NCBI GenBank assembly: GCA_965243635.1
Contig: OZ251574.1
Location: forward strand, 4,030,001 to 4,094,000
Length of the DNA stretch: 64,000 nucleotides
From: Rs1 sp000416275
GTDB taxonomy: Bacteria; Pseudomonadota; Gammaproteobacteria; Pseudomonadales; Balneatricaceae
Direction: 5' to 3'
The notes below the pieces were generated by a model. It was not told where the DNA came from, searched no databases, and saw only the letters and a list, made by a program, of their open reading frames with translations. The translations under genes and the position numbers were made by a program. Shown one piece after another: positions 53,539-62,111 of the stretch. How positions within the stretch are numbered: position 1 is the first letter of the stretch; each line of letters starts with the position of its first letter.

Positions 53539-55254
53539 ATGACTGATAAAAAAAACCGACGCTCCCAAGCATGGTACGGCAAGCAAGATAAAGACGGCTT
53601 CATTCATCGCAGCTGGATGAAAAATCAGGGCTTTCCCGATCATGTGTTCGACGGCCGCCCTATTATTGGCATCTGTAATACCTGGTCTGAACTAACCCCT
53701 TGTAACTCAGGTTTGCGCGCACTTGCCGAAGTCGTCAAGCGCGGAGTCTGGGAAGCCGGTGGATTTCCGGTCGAGTTTCCGGTGATGTCGCTCGGTGAAA
53801 CGCAGATGAAACCGACCGCTATGCTGTTTAGAAATTTACTGGCGATGGATGTAGAGGAGAGTATTCGGGCCTATGGTATCGATGGCGTAGTGCTGCTCGG
53901 AGGCTGTGATAAAACCACTCCCGGTCAGTTAATGGGCGCTGCAAGTGTTGATTTACCCACTATTGTGGTCTCCTCTGGCCCGATGCTCAACGGCAAGTGG
54001 CAAGGCAAAGATATTGGCTCGGGAACTGATGTTTGGAAATTTTCAGAAAGTGTTCGCGCTGGAGATATGAGCCTCGCAGACTTCATGGCCGCCGAGTCGG
54101 GGATGAGTCGCTCCGCCGGTGTTTGTATGACCATGGGAACCGCATCCACTATGGCCTCTATCGTCGAGGCGATGGGCATGTGCCTGCCGACAAACGCGGC
54201 GCTACCCGCAGTAGATGCCCGACGCGCAGCGCTGGCTCACCTGACCGGAAAACGCATTGTAGAAATGGTTGAAGAAGACTTATGTATGTCTAAAGTCATC
54301 ACTAAGCAAAGCTTTCAGAATGCCATTTTAGCCAATGCCGCAGTCGGCGGGTCGACCAATGCAGTGGTCCATTTGCTGGCGATTGCCGGTCGCTGTGAGA
54401 TTGAGTTAACCCTTGAAGATTTTGAACTTGGCAGTGACATCCCGCTATTGGTCAACTGTATGCCATCGGGAAAATATCTGATGGAAGACTTCTGTTATGC
54501 CGGGGGCATGCCAGTGGTTTTAAAAGAGCTATCTCATCGACTTTACCCAGCCAACACGGTTCTCAACAAAGACATCAGCACTTTTTATGCCGGCGCTCAA
54601 TGCTTTAACAGCGATGTTATTTACAGCTTTAACAAACCTTTAAAACCGGCAGCGGGGCTGCGGGTTCTCAAGGGAAACTTAGCTCCTAATGGCGCTATCA
54701 TCAAACCTTGTGCCGCTTCACAGCACTTGCTTGAACATCGTGGTAGAGCCTATGTATTCGAAAACATTGAAGACTTAAAAGCGCAGATTGACCTGCCCGA
54801 CTTACCCGTAGATGAAAACACGGTGTTAGTACTCAAGGGCTGCGGACCAAAAGGCTATCCAGGCATGCCGGAAGTTGGCAATATGCCGATCCCACGCTGC
54901 CTTGTCGAAAAAGGCATTACCGATATGGTCAGAGTGTCAGATGCACGAATGTCGGGCACCGCCTTTGGCACAGTGGTGCTGCATGTCGCTCCCGAAGCTA
55001 ATGCCGGGGGAACTTTAGCATTGGTAAAAACGGGCGATATGATCCACTTATCAACTAAAGAGGGAATTCTCACTCTAGAGGTCAGTGACGAAGAGCTAGC
55101 AGAGCGCCGCAAAAACTGGCAACCCGATACGCCCCACTACACCCGAGGCTACGCCAAACTCTATATAGATCATGTTATGCAAGCCGATTCTGGAGCCGAT
55201 TTAGATTTCTTAGTCGGTAAAGACACCCGACTGGTTACCCGAGAGAGTCATTGA
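53539..55254 (+). CDS. IlvD/Edd-family sugar-acid dehydratase, probable galactonate dehydratase
   Basis: A 571-residue member of the dihydroxy-acid/6-phosphogluconate dehydratase family, in the pentonate/hexonate branch. Three conserved cysteines for the Fe-S cluster are seen: NTWSELTPCNSG, LLGGCDKTTPGQLMGA and AGVCMTMGTASTMAS. Further motifs are GGSTNAVVHLLAIAGR and SDARMSGTAFGTVVLHVAPE. Close relatives act on L-arabinonate, D-xylonate or D-galactonate. The neighbouring 2-dehydro-3-deoxygalactonokinase and aldolase argue for D-galactonate, giving 2-keto-3-deoxygalactonate. It opens a five-gene same-strand run. A family A element begins 5 nt after its stop. Confidence 0.88.
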   Translation: MTDKKNRRSQAWYGKQDKDGFIHRSWMKNQGFPDHVFDGRPIIGICNTWSELTPCNSGLRALAEVVKRGVWEAGGFPVEFPVMSLGETQMKPTAMLFRNLLAMDVEESIRAYGIDGVVLLGGCDKTTPGQLMGAASVDLPTIVVSSGPMLNGKWQGKDIGSGTDVWKFSESVRAGDMSLADFMAAESGMSRSAGVCMTMGTASTMASIVEAMGMCLPTNAALPAVDARRAALAHLTGKRIVEMVEEDLCMSKVITKQSFQNAILANAAVGGSTNAVVHLLAIAGRCEIELTLEDFELGSDIPLLVNCMPSGKYLMEDFCYAGGMPVVLKELSHRLYPANTVLNKDISTFYAGAQCFNSDVIYSFNKPLKPAAGLRVLKGNLAPNGAIIKPCAASQHLLEHRGRAYVFENIEDLKAQIDLPDLPVDENTVLVLKGCGPKGYPGMPEVGNMPIPRCLVEKGITDMVRVSDARMSGTAFGTVVLHVAPEANAGGTLALVKTGDMIHLSTKEGILTLEVSDEELAERRKNWQPDTPHYTRGYAKLYIDHVMQADSGADLDFLVGKDTRLVTRESH

Positions 55255-55258
55255 TCTA

Positions 55259-55461
55259 GAGACCTCTGCATAACGTTACAAGTAAAGGTAAGACAAGGAA
55301 AAAACCGGCGAGATAGCGGCATTAGTATGCCCCTCACTTTGGGTACAGTGTGCCCCTGTTTATGGGTATTACTGGTGTAAATGAGCATGTTGAGCCGGTT
55401 TTTAACGCCGTATTACCGAGCGCAGTTATCATACTCTCTGGGTGAGTTATGCAGAGGTCTC
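55259..55461 (+). mobile_element. Family A MITE-like element, 203 bp (reference copy)
   Basis: The ends GAGACCTCTGCATAAC and GTTATGCAGAGGTCTC are perfect inverted repeats. The 5-bp duplication ATCTA is perfect (55254-55258 and 55462-55466), and its first base is the last base of the dehydratase stop codon. It sits within the galactose operon, between the dehydratase and dehydrogenase genes. Confidence 0.95.
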
Positions 55462-55534
55462 ATCTAAATAATGACTGTGGGTAAATCCATACCTAAACCC
55501 GCTAAATAATCAGCACCTCATTGGAGAGCAAGTA

Positions 55535-56305
55535 ATGTCAGCATTGGTTACCTTTCACGATTTAGCAGACTCGAGTGTTTTCATTACAGGCGGTGGATCG
55601 GGCATCGGTGCATCACTCACCGAAGGATTCATCCAGCAGGGAGCTAAAGTTGCTTTCGTGCAGCGCTCCGACGCCAGTGAGTTCGTCGGCAAAATGCAGG
55701 CCAAATATCAAGTAACGCCGCTGTTTATCAAATGTGACATCACCGACATCCAAGCTCTGCAAGCGGCAATTGCACAAGCGGCGCAAGCCCATGGGCCAAT
55801 TACAACCTTAATCAACAATGCAGCTAATGACGCTCGCCACACCCTTGACGATTACACTTGTGAACAGTGGGACCAGGGAATGGCGGTTAATTTACGGCCA
55901 CATTTTTTTAGCGCCCAATCAGTTGCCGCCGGCATGCGCCAAGCGGGCCACGGGGCGATCATTAACTTCTCGTCTAACTCGTACATTATGGGCAACGCAG
56001 GCTACCCAGCCTACGTCGCCGCCAAAGCCGCTATTACCGGGTTGAGCCGCGCACTGGCCCGTGAACTTGGCGTAGATAACATCAGAGTCAACACGTTGCT
56101 ACCGGGCTGGGTACTGACTAAAAAACAACTAGATTTGTGGGCCAACCCTCGCGATTTAGCGGCGACTTTAGATCGGCAGTGCATTAAAGAGCACCTTGCG
56201 GCACAAGACATTGTCGATAGCACTTTATTTCTCGCCTCCAAAGCGAGCCGGATGATCACCGCACAAGCGATCACCGTCGATGGCGGGGTGGTGGTCACTG
56301 GCTAA
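55535..56305 (+). CDS. SDR-family dehydrogenase, probable D-galactose 1-dehydrogenase
   Basis: A 256-residue short-chain dehydrogenase. The cofactor loop is VFITGGGSGIGASLTEGF, followed by INNAAND. The catalytic triad is Ser in INFSSNS, and Tyr and Lys in YPAYVAAKAAITGLSRALAR. The SDR types most similar in length and motif act on aldoses such as galactose and arabinose. In this cluster it would oxidise D-galactose to galactonolactone, the first step of the pathway. The sugar specificity is inferred from context. GGAGAG lies 11 nt before the ATG. Confidence 0.85.
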   Translation: MSALVTFHDLADSSVFITGGGSGIGASLTEGFIQQGAKVAFVQRSDASEFVGKMQAKYQVTPLFIKCDITDIQALQAAIAQAAQAHGPITTLINNAANDARHTLDDYTCEQWDQGMAVNLRPHFFSAQSVAAGMRQAGHGAIINFSSNSYIMGNAGYPAYVAAKAAITGLSRALARELGVDNIRVNTLLPGWVLTKKQLDLWANPRDLAATLDRQCIKEHLAAQDIVDSTLFLASKASRMITAQAITVDGGVVVTG

Positions 56306-56350
56306 TGACTCTTGTGTATTTCACCCAAATTTTACTATTGAGAAGCAGCC

Positions 56351-57301
56351 ATGCTGAGTAATATGATACATCAGCCGCGTGACGGCTTGCGATCTAACCA
56401 AGACACTTGGATTGCGATCGACTGGGGAAGCAGTAAGCTGCGCATCTGGCTGCTAAATAGCGCCAGGCAAATTTTGGCTCACTCAGACAGCGACCAGGGC
56501 AGCAGCAATCTGCGCCCCGCTGAATTTGAAAACATCCTATTAGAGAAAATTGCAACTTGGCTGCCCCCCAAGCAATGCACAACTGTGATTGCCTGTGGCA
56601 TGCTTGGCTCAAGGCTGGGATGGTCAGAGGTTCCCTATACGCAAACTCCCTGTACCGCTGCGACCACCGCCTGTCAAATTCCCAGCAGAGACCCAAGCAT
56701 CGCCGTATACATTTGCCCGGGGATAAAACAGCCATTCCCCGCGGACGTAATGCGCGGTGAAGAGACCCAAATAGCCGGCTTTCTCGCCCAGCATCCCAAC
56801 TTTAATGGACCGATTTGCCTACCGGGGACCCACTCCAAATGGGTGGAGATTAAAGCGGGAAAAGTACATAAATTTCAAACCTATCTCACTGGCGAGCTGT
56901 ACGGACTACTGGCCAACCAATCAATATTAAAGCACTCGTTGAACACTCAAGCTTGGGATAAGCAAGCATTTAGCGAAGCGCTTTTGTGCAGTGTCAAACA
57001 TCCAGCCAGCATTGCTGCCAAGCTGTTTTCACTGCGGGCGCAAGCGCTGATAGATGGGCGCCAAACAGGCTCAGTCAACGCGGCGCTATCCGGCTATTTA
57101 ATAGGTTTAGAGCTGGCAGATAAAGGTCGCAGTTACCGTCGACAAACGGTGTTCTTAATCGGCGAGTCTATCTTGTGCTTACTCTACGAAAAAGCCCTCT
57201 CACTAGTCGGTATAAATAGCAGCCACACGACTGCTGAAACACTGACCCTAGAGGGTCTATCTCTAGCTTTCCAAGAGCTACAAAAAAGTAAAGCCGAGTA
57301 A
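56351..57301 (+). CDS. dgoK: 2-dehydro-3-deoxygalactonokinase
   Basis: DgoK phosphorylates 2-keto-3-deoxygalactonate at C6. The 316-residue protein has the DgoK start WIAIDWGSSKLRIWLLN (phosphate-binding DWGSS), IACGMLGSRLGWSEVPY, then RGEETQIAGFLAQHPNF and LPGTHSKWVEIKAGKV, all diagnostic for the family. The second half contains LFSLRAQALIDGR and LIGESILCLLYEKAL. The start at 56351 gives a short extra N-terminus; the ATG at 56363 is a possible alternative. It follows the dehydrogenase by 45 nt. Confidence 0.93.
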   Translation: MLSNMIHQPRDGLRSNQDTWIAIDWGSSKLRIWLLNSARQILAHSDSDQGSSNLRPAEFENILLEKIATWLPPKQCTTVIACGMLGSRLGWSEVPYTQTPCTAATTACQIPSRDPSIAVYICPGIKQPFPADVMRGEETQIAGFLAQHPNFNGPICLPGTHSKWVEIKAGKVHKFQTYLTGELYGLLANQSILKHSLNTQAWDKQAFSEALLCSVKHPASIAAKLFSLRAQALIDGRQTGSVNAALSGYLIGLELADKGRSYRRQTVFLIGESILCLLYEKALSLVGINSSHTTAETLTLEGLSLAFQELQKSKAE

Positions 57302-57389
57302 TGTTATAAAGCTGAAAATCATCCCGAATAATACATGCGTATTCTGGATGCCACTAAACTCATCATGTACCTTAGCTGAGGAGAAAACC

Positions 57390-58004
57390 GTGTCAGATCG
57401 CCAACTTATCGCCATTTTAAGAGGCATTGAACCTGCTGATGCCATTGCTATTTGCCAGGCATTGATCAGCGCCGGAATTACTAAAATTGAAGTACCATTG
57501 AATTCACCTGATGCCCTGCAAAGTATCAGCTTAATGGTGCAACGCTTTGCCGGACAAGCTATTTTTGGCGCCGGCACGGTACTCAACCCCGAGCAAGTAT
57601 CGGCCGTGGCTAACACCGGAGCCAGTATGATCGTTTCGCCAAATTACAACCAAGCTGTCATCCATAAAAGCAAGTCGCTGGGGATGCTCTCTTATCCGGG
57701 AGTATTAACCCCGAGCGAATGCTTTGCGGCGATAGATGCCGGTGCCGACGGATTAAAGATCTTCCCCGCGTCAATCATCGGCCCAAAAGGGCTTGCCGCA
57801 ATGTCAGTAGTGCTGCCTAAGAATATCCCTATATTTGCCGTGGGTGGCGCTAATGCCGATAATTTTAGCCAGTGGATGGCCGCTGGTGCCCAGGGCTTTG
57901 GCATAGGCTCTGCTCTCTATCGACCGGGAGATAGCGCCGAGCAAGTACATGCTAGCGCTGCAAAAATGGTGCTGGCCTACGATGCCGCAGTTGCCAAGTG
58001 CTAG
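57390..58004 (+). CDS. dgoA: 2-dehydro-3-deoxy-6-phosphogalactonate aldolase
   Basis: This aldolase splits KDPGal into pyruvate and glyceraldehyde-3-phosphate. The 204-residue protein is the size of E. coli DgoA and shows LIAILRGIEPADAIAICQAL, IEVPLNSPDALQSI, FGAGTVLNPEQVSAVA, the Schiff-base Lys in GADGLKIFPAS, and FAVGGANADNFSQWMAAGA. The GTG at 57390 is preferred because GAGGAG lies 6 nt upstream and the product aligns end to end with the family. A longer ATG frame begins at 57348 without a good ribosome site. Confidence 0.93.
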   Translation: MSDRQLIAILRGIEPADAIAICQALISAGITKIEVPLNSPDALQSISLMVQRFAGQAIFGAGTVLNPEQVSAVANTGASMIVSPNYNQAVIHKSKSLGMLSYPGVLTPSECFAAIDAGADGLKIFPASIIGPKGLAAMSVVLPKNIPIFAVGGANADNFSQWMAAGAQGFGIGSALYRPGDSAEQVHASAAKMVLAYDAAVAKC

Positions 58005-58082
58005 CCCGGATACTGCGTGCAGTATTCGGCATAGATTCAACCATCATCACTCATGCCGCCAATTGGCGAGGAGCCAAAAAGA

Positions 58083-58967
58083 ATGCAGATCTTCGATAGC
58101 ACTCCATGTCAATTAGGTGAGGGGCCACTGTGGCACCCACTAAATCAAGAATTATACTGGTTTGATATATTAGCCAAGAAAATGTTTCGCAAACGTCTAA
58201 ATAGCCAGAAAATTGACCAGTGGCAATTTAACGAACATGTTTCAGCCGCTGCTTGGATCGATCAAGACCACCTACTGATCGCCAGCGAATCGGCGCTGAT
58301 TAAGCTAAACATTAGCGGCGTTCACTGCGATAACAGCCAGCAAATCATCTGCCCACTGGAGGCTGACATCCCGAATAACCGCTCCAATGATGGTCGTGCC
58401 GATCCCTGGGGAGGCTTTTGGATAGGTACCATGGATAAGCAGGCAAAATCTGCTGCCGGGGGCATTTATCGCTATTATTTAGGCGAGCTGGTGGCGCTCA
58501 AAACGCAGCTCAGCATCCCCAATTCAATCTGTTTTACGGCAAATAAACAGTTCGCCTATTATACCGATACTAGAGAGCAAATTATTTGGCGTCAGCAACT
58601 GGACCTTCAGGCCGGCTGGCCTATTGGCGAAGCTGAATTATTCATCGACTTACGCCCGCAGAACCTCAACCCAGATGGAGCGATTTGCGATCGACAAGGT
58701 AATTTATGGGTCGCCCAATGGGGCGCGTCACGCATCGCTCAATACTCGGCAAAAGGGCAGTTTTTACAGGCGATATCGATACCCACCGCCCAGCCCACTT
58801 GCCCGGCATTTGGCGCAACAAATTTCACTAAAATGTTTGTCACTAGCGCCAGCCAAGGGCTGAGCGACACCGAGCTGACAGCACAGCCAGCGGGACAAAC
58901 ATTTTGTATAGATTTAAAGGTTCCGGGATTGGCAGAGCACCCGGTGATCTTGGGAAAAAAAATCTAG
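58083..58967 (+). CDS. SMP-30/gluconolactonase-family sugar lactonase, probable galactonolactonase
   Basis: A 294-residue six-bladed beta-propeller lactonase. Seen: CQLGEGPLWHPLNQELYWFD (metal Glu in GEGP), NRSNDGRADPWGGFWIGTMD (the ND and D-GRFW-type motif), YTDTREQIIW and NLNPDGAICDRQGNLWVAQW (metal Asp in PDGAI). It would hydrolyse galactono-1,4- or 1,5-lactone to galactonate. The ATG at 58083 follows AGGAG by 9 nt; an ATG at 58053 is less likely. It closes the pathway run. Confidence 0.9.
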   Translation: MQIFDSTPCQLGEGPLWHPLNQELYWFDILAKKMFRKRLNSQKIDQWQFNEHVSAAAWIDQDHLLIASESALIKLNISGVHCDNSQQIICPLEADIPNNRSNDGRADPWGGFWIGTMDKQAKSAAGGIYRYYLGELVALKTQLSIPNSICFTANKQFAYYTDTREQIIWRQQLDLQAGWPIGEAELFIDLRPQNLNPDGAICDRQGNLWVAQWGASRIAQYSAKGQFLQAISIPTAQPTCPAFGATNFTKMFVTSASQGLSDTELTAQPAGQTFCIDLKVPGLAEHPVILGKKI

Positions 58968-58998
58968 CTGGTTTTCACTCCTCTTCAGGTCCTACTCA

Positions 58999-59082
58999 AG
59001 AGCTGCCTGGATAGAGCCTCCTAATTAGAGCCTCCTAATTAGAGCCATCCAATTATAACCATCTAATAATAGCCGCCTGAAA
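58999..59082 (+). repeat. Six degenerate 14-bp tandem repeats
   Basis: Units start at 58999, 59013, 59027, 59041, 59055 and 59069. Units 2 and 3 are identical (AGAGCCTCCTAATT) and the outer ones have drifted (AGAGCTGCCTGGAT, AGAGCCATCCAATT, ATAACCATCTAATA, ATAGCCGCCTGAAA). The array begins 32 nt after the lactonase stop. The rest of the gap up to nagB holds no gene. Confidence 0.85.
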
Positions 59083-59167
59083 ACAGTGGTAATGATTCGA
59101 GCTAGTAAAGTATCCTGCAACAAAATAATCGCTATTGCTTAAACATGCCTTTTAATGCCAGTATTAA

Positions 59168-59185
59168 AGGTGTTTTAAAACACCT
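59168..59185. promoter_or_regulatory. Perfect 18-bp palindrome upstream of nagB
   Basis: AGGTGTTTTAAAACACCT is a perfect dyad 50 nt before the nagB start, immediately followed by CTCGAT...ATCGAG arms. It could be an operator for a GlcNAc regulator, but no regulator gene adjoins the nag genes. Confidence 0.45.
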
Positions 59186-59235
59186 CGATTACCATCGGCG
59201 ATCGAGCCCCACAACAGGATTTTCAGGAGCGATCA

Positions 59236-60021
59236 ATGCAGGTCATTATTGCCAGATCAGTAGCAGAAGTAGCCGTGTTGGGGGCCGCTCACTGCCAGCG
59301 TTTAATTGCGCAAAAGCCGCATGCTGTATTAGGTCTAGCGACCGGCAGCACACCTGTGGCACTCTATCAGCAATTAATCAAATTGCATCGACAGGCGGGC
59401 TTATCCTTCAAGCAGTGTCGCTCTTTTAACTTAGACGAATATATTGGTCTCGCCCCTGAGCACCCGCAAAGTTATCGCTACTTTATGCAGAGCCATTTAT
59501 TTGAGCATATAGATATTAAGCAACGCCACACTTACGTCCCCGATGGTTTAATGGCAGCGAGTGCTGCGGCGGCCAATTACGAGCAGCTAATTCAGCGCGC
59601 CGGCGGTATTGATTTACAAATTCTTGGAGTGGGTAGAAATGGACATATCGGTTTCAATGAACCTAGTTCTAGCTTAGTATCACGCACTCGGATTAAAACG
59701 TTAACCTGCGCCACTATTGCCGATAACCAGCGATTTTTTAAGCCCGGAGAGTTCCAGCCAAGCCTCGCTATCACGATGGGCATAGGGACTATTTTGCAAG
59801 CGCAGAAAATTTTGTTGCTCGCCACCGGAGCGACCAAAGCCAAAGCAGTTAAAGATTTGATCGAAGGTCCACTATCCGCCAGTTGCCCCGCCTCTGCCTT
59901 ACAAATGCACGCTAATAGCATCATTATCATTGATACCGAAGCAGCAGCGGATTTGCAACATACTGAATACTACCAACAAGTAAAAACTGAGACTGAACTA
60001 TTGGAAAATATCAATGACTAA
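59236..60021 (+). CDS. nagB: Glucosamine-6-phosphate deaminase
   Basis: NagB converts glucosamine-6-phosphate to fructose-6-phosphate and ammonia. The 261-residue protein shows the phosphate loop LGLATGSTPVALYQQL, SFNLDEYIGLAPEHPQSYRY (catalytic Asp and Glu) and LGVGRNGHIGFNEP (active His). It is slightly shorter than the E. coli enzyme (266 residues) and ends without the usual longer tail. Its final 8 nt overlap the kinase gene. No allosteric-site assessment was possible. Confidence 0.95.
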   Translation: MQVIIARSVAEVAVLGAAHCQRLIAQKPHAVLGLATGSTPVALYQQLIKLHRQAGLSFKQCRSFNLDEYIGLAPEHPQSYRYFMQSHLFEHIDIKQRHTYVPDGLMAASAAAANYEQLIQRAGGIDLQILGVGRNGHIGFNEPSSSLVSRTRIKTLTCATIADNQRFFKPGEFQPSLAITMGIGTILQAQKILLLATGATKAKAVKDLIEGPLSASCPASALQMHANSIIIIDTEAAADLQHTEYYQQVKTETELLENIND

Positions 60022-60922
60022 TAACAGCCACTGGTTATTAGGTGTAGATGGCGGCGGCACATCCTGCCGGGTCAGGTTGTGCGATGCACAGGGCAAATGT
60101 ATCGGTCAAGGTACTGCCGGCAGCGCCAATGTGAGATTGGGCGCCGCCACTGTTTTCCAGGCGATTGAACAGGCCACCGAACAAGCGCTGCATGAAGCGG
60201 GATTGAGCCACAGTATCTTAAAACATACTTATGCAGCTCTGGGCCTTGCCGGCGCCGTATCGGAGCAACTGAATCGCTCGATTACCGACTATCCACACCC
60301 TTTTGCCAAACTCTGTGTCGATAGTGATGCAAGCATCGCCTGTCTAGGTGCTCACCAAGGCCAGGACGGTGGCATATTAATTTTAGGCACCGGCTCCTGT
60401 GCAATGCTTAAAACCGGTCAGCACATGCAAGTGCTTGGAGGTTGGGGACTGGCTATTTCTGATCACGGCAGTGGCGCTAGATTGGGTCTGGAATTTGTCC
60501 GCACCGCACTCGGCGCCTTTGAAGGACTCTCTGGTGCAAGCCCCCTCACTGTGGCGTTTATGCAAGAGCACCACAACAGCCCCGCGCAATTATTAAAATG
60601 GGCGGACAGCGCCAAGCCGGCAGATTTTGGCTCGCTAGTACCGATGATTATTCAGCACTACCAGCGCTCGGATCCAGTGGCGTTACAATTAATCGATAAC
60701 AGTGTTCAAGAAGTCATCCAGCTGTTGGACAGAACCGTCAGTTTAGGCGCTAAAAAAATATCACTGATGGGTGGCTATGCTAATTTCATCGGTCCTATCG
60801 CCAGTCGCATATTTGCAAAGAGCCGACCAACTGAAGAAATAAAACCTATCATCGTCCCCGCTCAAGGGGATGCTTTAGATGGCGCGATCATCTTGGCCAC
60901 TCACTTAAGTAAGGTGAAATAA
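60014..60922 (+). CDS. GspK-like amino-sugar kinase (BadF/BadG ATPase family)
   Basis: A 302-residue kinase of the BadF/BadG/BcrA/BcrD ATPase family. The phosphate-binding loop is LGVDGGGTSCRVRLCDAQG, followed by GTAGSANVRLG, ILGTGSCAML and ISDHGSGARLGLEFVRTAL. It resembles Vibrio GspK, a glucosamine-specific kinase, and also serves as a GlcNAc kinase type in chitin-using bacteria. Between nagB and nagA the expected reaction is phosphorylation of GlcNAc or glucosamine imported without a PTS. Which amino sugar is preferred is open. It overlaps nagB by 8 nt and is 1 nt from nagA. Confidence 0.88.
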   Translation: MTNNSHWLLGVDGGGTSCRVRLCDAQGKCIGQGTAGSANVRLGAATVFQAIEQATEQALHEAGLSHSILKHTYAALGLAGAVSEQLNRSITDYPHPFAKLCVDSDASIACLGAHQGQDGGILILGTGSCAMLKTGQHMQVLGGWGLAISDHGSGARLGLEFVRTALGAFEGLSGASPLTVAFMQEHHNSPAQLLKWADSAKPADFGSLVPMIIQHYQRSDPVALQLIDNSVQEVIQLLDRTVSLGAKKISLMGGYANFIGPIASRIFAKSRPTEEIKPIIVPAQGDALDGAIILATHLSKVK

Positions 60923-60923
60923 T

Positions 60924-62087
60924 ATGTCTTTTGTATTAACTAATTGCCAAATTTTTACTTCTGAACAGATTATAAAAAATAATAGCTTGATCATAGATTC
61001 TGGAAAAATCGCCAATATTATCCCCGACACTATGGTTGCAGAACTGGCCAGTTTAAGTCACTTAGAAGTAATAGATTTACAAGGTAACTTACTGGTGCCA
61101 GGCTTTATTGACACTCAAGTCAATGGCGGCGGCGGCGTGCTCTTCAACAACGATCCGAGCATCGACTCAATTGCCGCTATCGGCATCGCCCATCGAAATT
61201 ATGGCACCACCGGCTTCCTAGCGACTCTAATCAGCGATGATCTAGCCAAGATGCAGACGGCGATCGATGCATCTAAACAGGCACTCAATGAAAAAGTCCC
61301 AGGTTTTCTCGGGCTGCATTTAGAGGGGCCTTACCTCAACACTATTCGCAGGGGTGTACACAGTGAAACTAAATTGCGCACCCCCGACCAAGAGTCTTTA
61401 AAGCAGTTGCTACAACTGCGCAATATTGGCTCATCCATGGTCACACTAGCTCCAGAAATGGTCGCCGCAGGTTTTATCAAGAGTGTGGCGCAGGCCGGCA
61501 TTATTGTGTCAGTTGGCCACAGCAATGCCAGTTACGATTGCATCCGCCAGGCACTGCTCGATGGGGTCTCTAGTTTCACCCACCTATTTAACGCTATGTC
61601 ACCACTAACCAGCAGAGAGCCTGGTGTGGTTGGCGCTGCACTTGAAGATCCTGACAGTTGGTGCGGACTTATTGTCGATAATCATCATGTCCACCCCGCG
61701 ACACTCAAAATCGCCATTAAAGCCAAAGCCCCCGGAAAAATGCTACTAGTATCAGACGCTGTACACACAGTGGGGGCAACTGGCAGTGAGTTTAACTTGG
61801 CGGGTACCAGAATTTATAGAAAAGATGGCAAAGTGACAACTGCCGAAGGGACACTGGCTGGATCTGATCTAGATATGGCGAGCGCGGTCAGAAACACCGT
61901 GCAATTACTGCAGCTACCTCTGGAAGAAGCACTGCGCATGGCCTCTTTATATCCCGCACAATTGTTAAAACTCGCCGACCAACTAGGTCGTATCCAGCAG
62001 GGCTACCGGGCAGATCTTGTGCTACTGGATACTGAATTGAATGTCATAGAAACTTGGATCAATGGCGAGTCTAGCAAACGCTGCTAA
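60924..62087 (+). CDS. nagA: N-acetylglucosamine-6-phosphate deacetylase
   Basis: NagA removes acetate from GlcNAc-6-phosphate to feed NagB. The 387-residue amidohydrolase shows VPGFIDTQVNGGGGVLFNND, GLHLEGPYLN (metal Glu), SVGHSNASYD (metal His), FTHLFNAMSPLTSREPG (His and phosphate contacts), and the catalytic Asp in LLVSDAVHTVG. Length is normal. It ends the nag run; a short CTCAAG repeat lies just behind the stop (62093-62116). Confidence 0.95.
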   Translation: MSFVLTNCQIFTSEQIIKNNSLIIDSGKIANIIPDTMVAELASLSHLEVIDLQGNLLVPGFIDTQVNGGGGVLFNNDPSIDSIAAIGIAHRNYGTTGFLATLISDDLAKMQTAIDASKQALNEKVPGFLGLHLEGPYLNTIRRGVHSETKLRTPDQESLKQLLQLRNIGSSMVTLAPEMVAAGFIKSVAQAGIIVSVGHSNASYDCIRQALLDGVSSFTHLFNAMSPLTSREPGVVGAALEDPDSWCGLIVDNHHVHPATLKIAIKAKAPGKMLLVSDAVHTVGATGSEFNLAGTRIYRKDGKVTTAEGTLAGSDLDMASAVRNTVQLLQLPLEEALRMASLYPAQLLKLADQLGRIQQGYRADLVLLDTELNVIETWINGESSKRC

Positions 62088-62111
62088 ATCTGCTCAAGCT
62101 CAAGCTCAAGT

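Noticed and set aside
53539..58967. Oxidative L-arabinose or D-xylose pathway
   Set aside because: The dehydratase and dehydrogenase could fit, but the DgoK kinase and DgoA aldolase have no place in the pentose routes, so D-galactose is the better reading.
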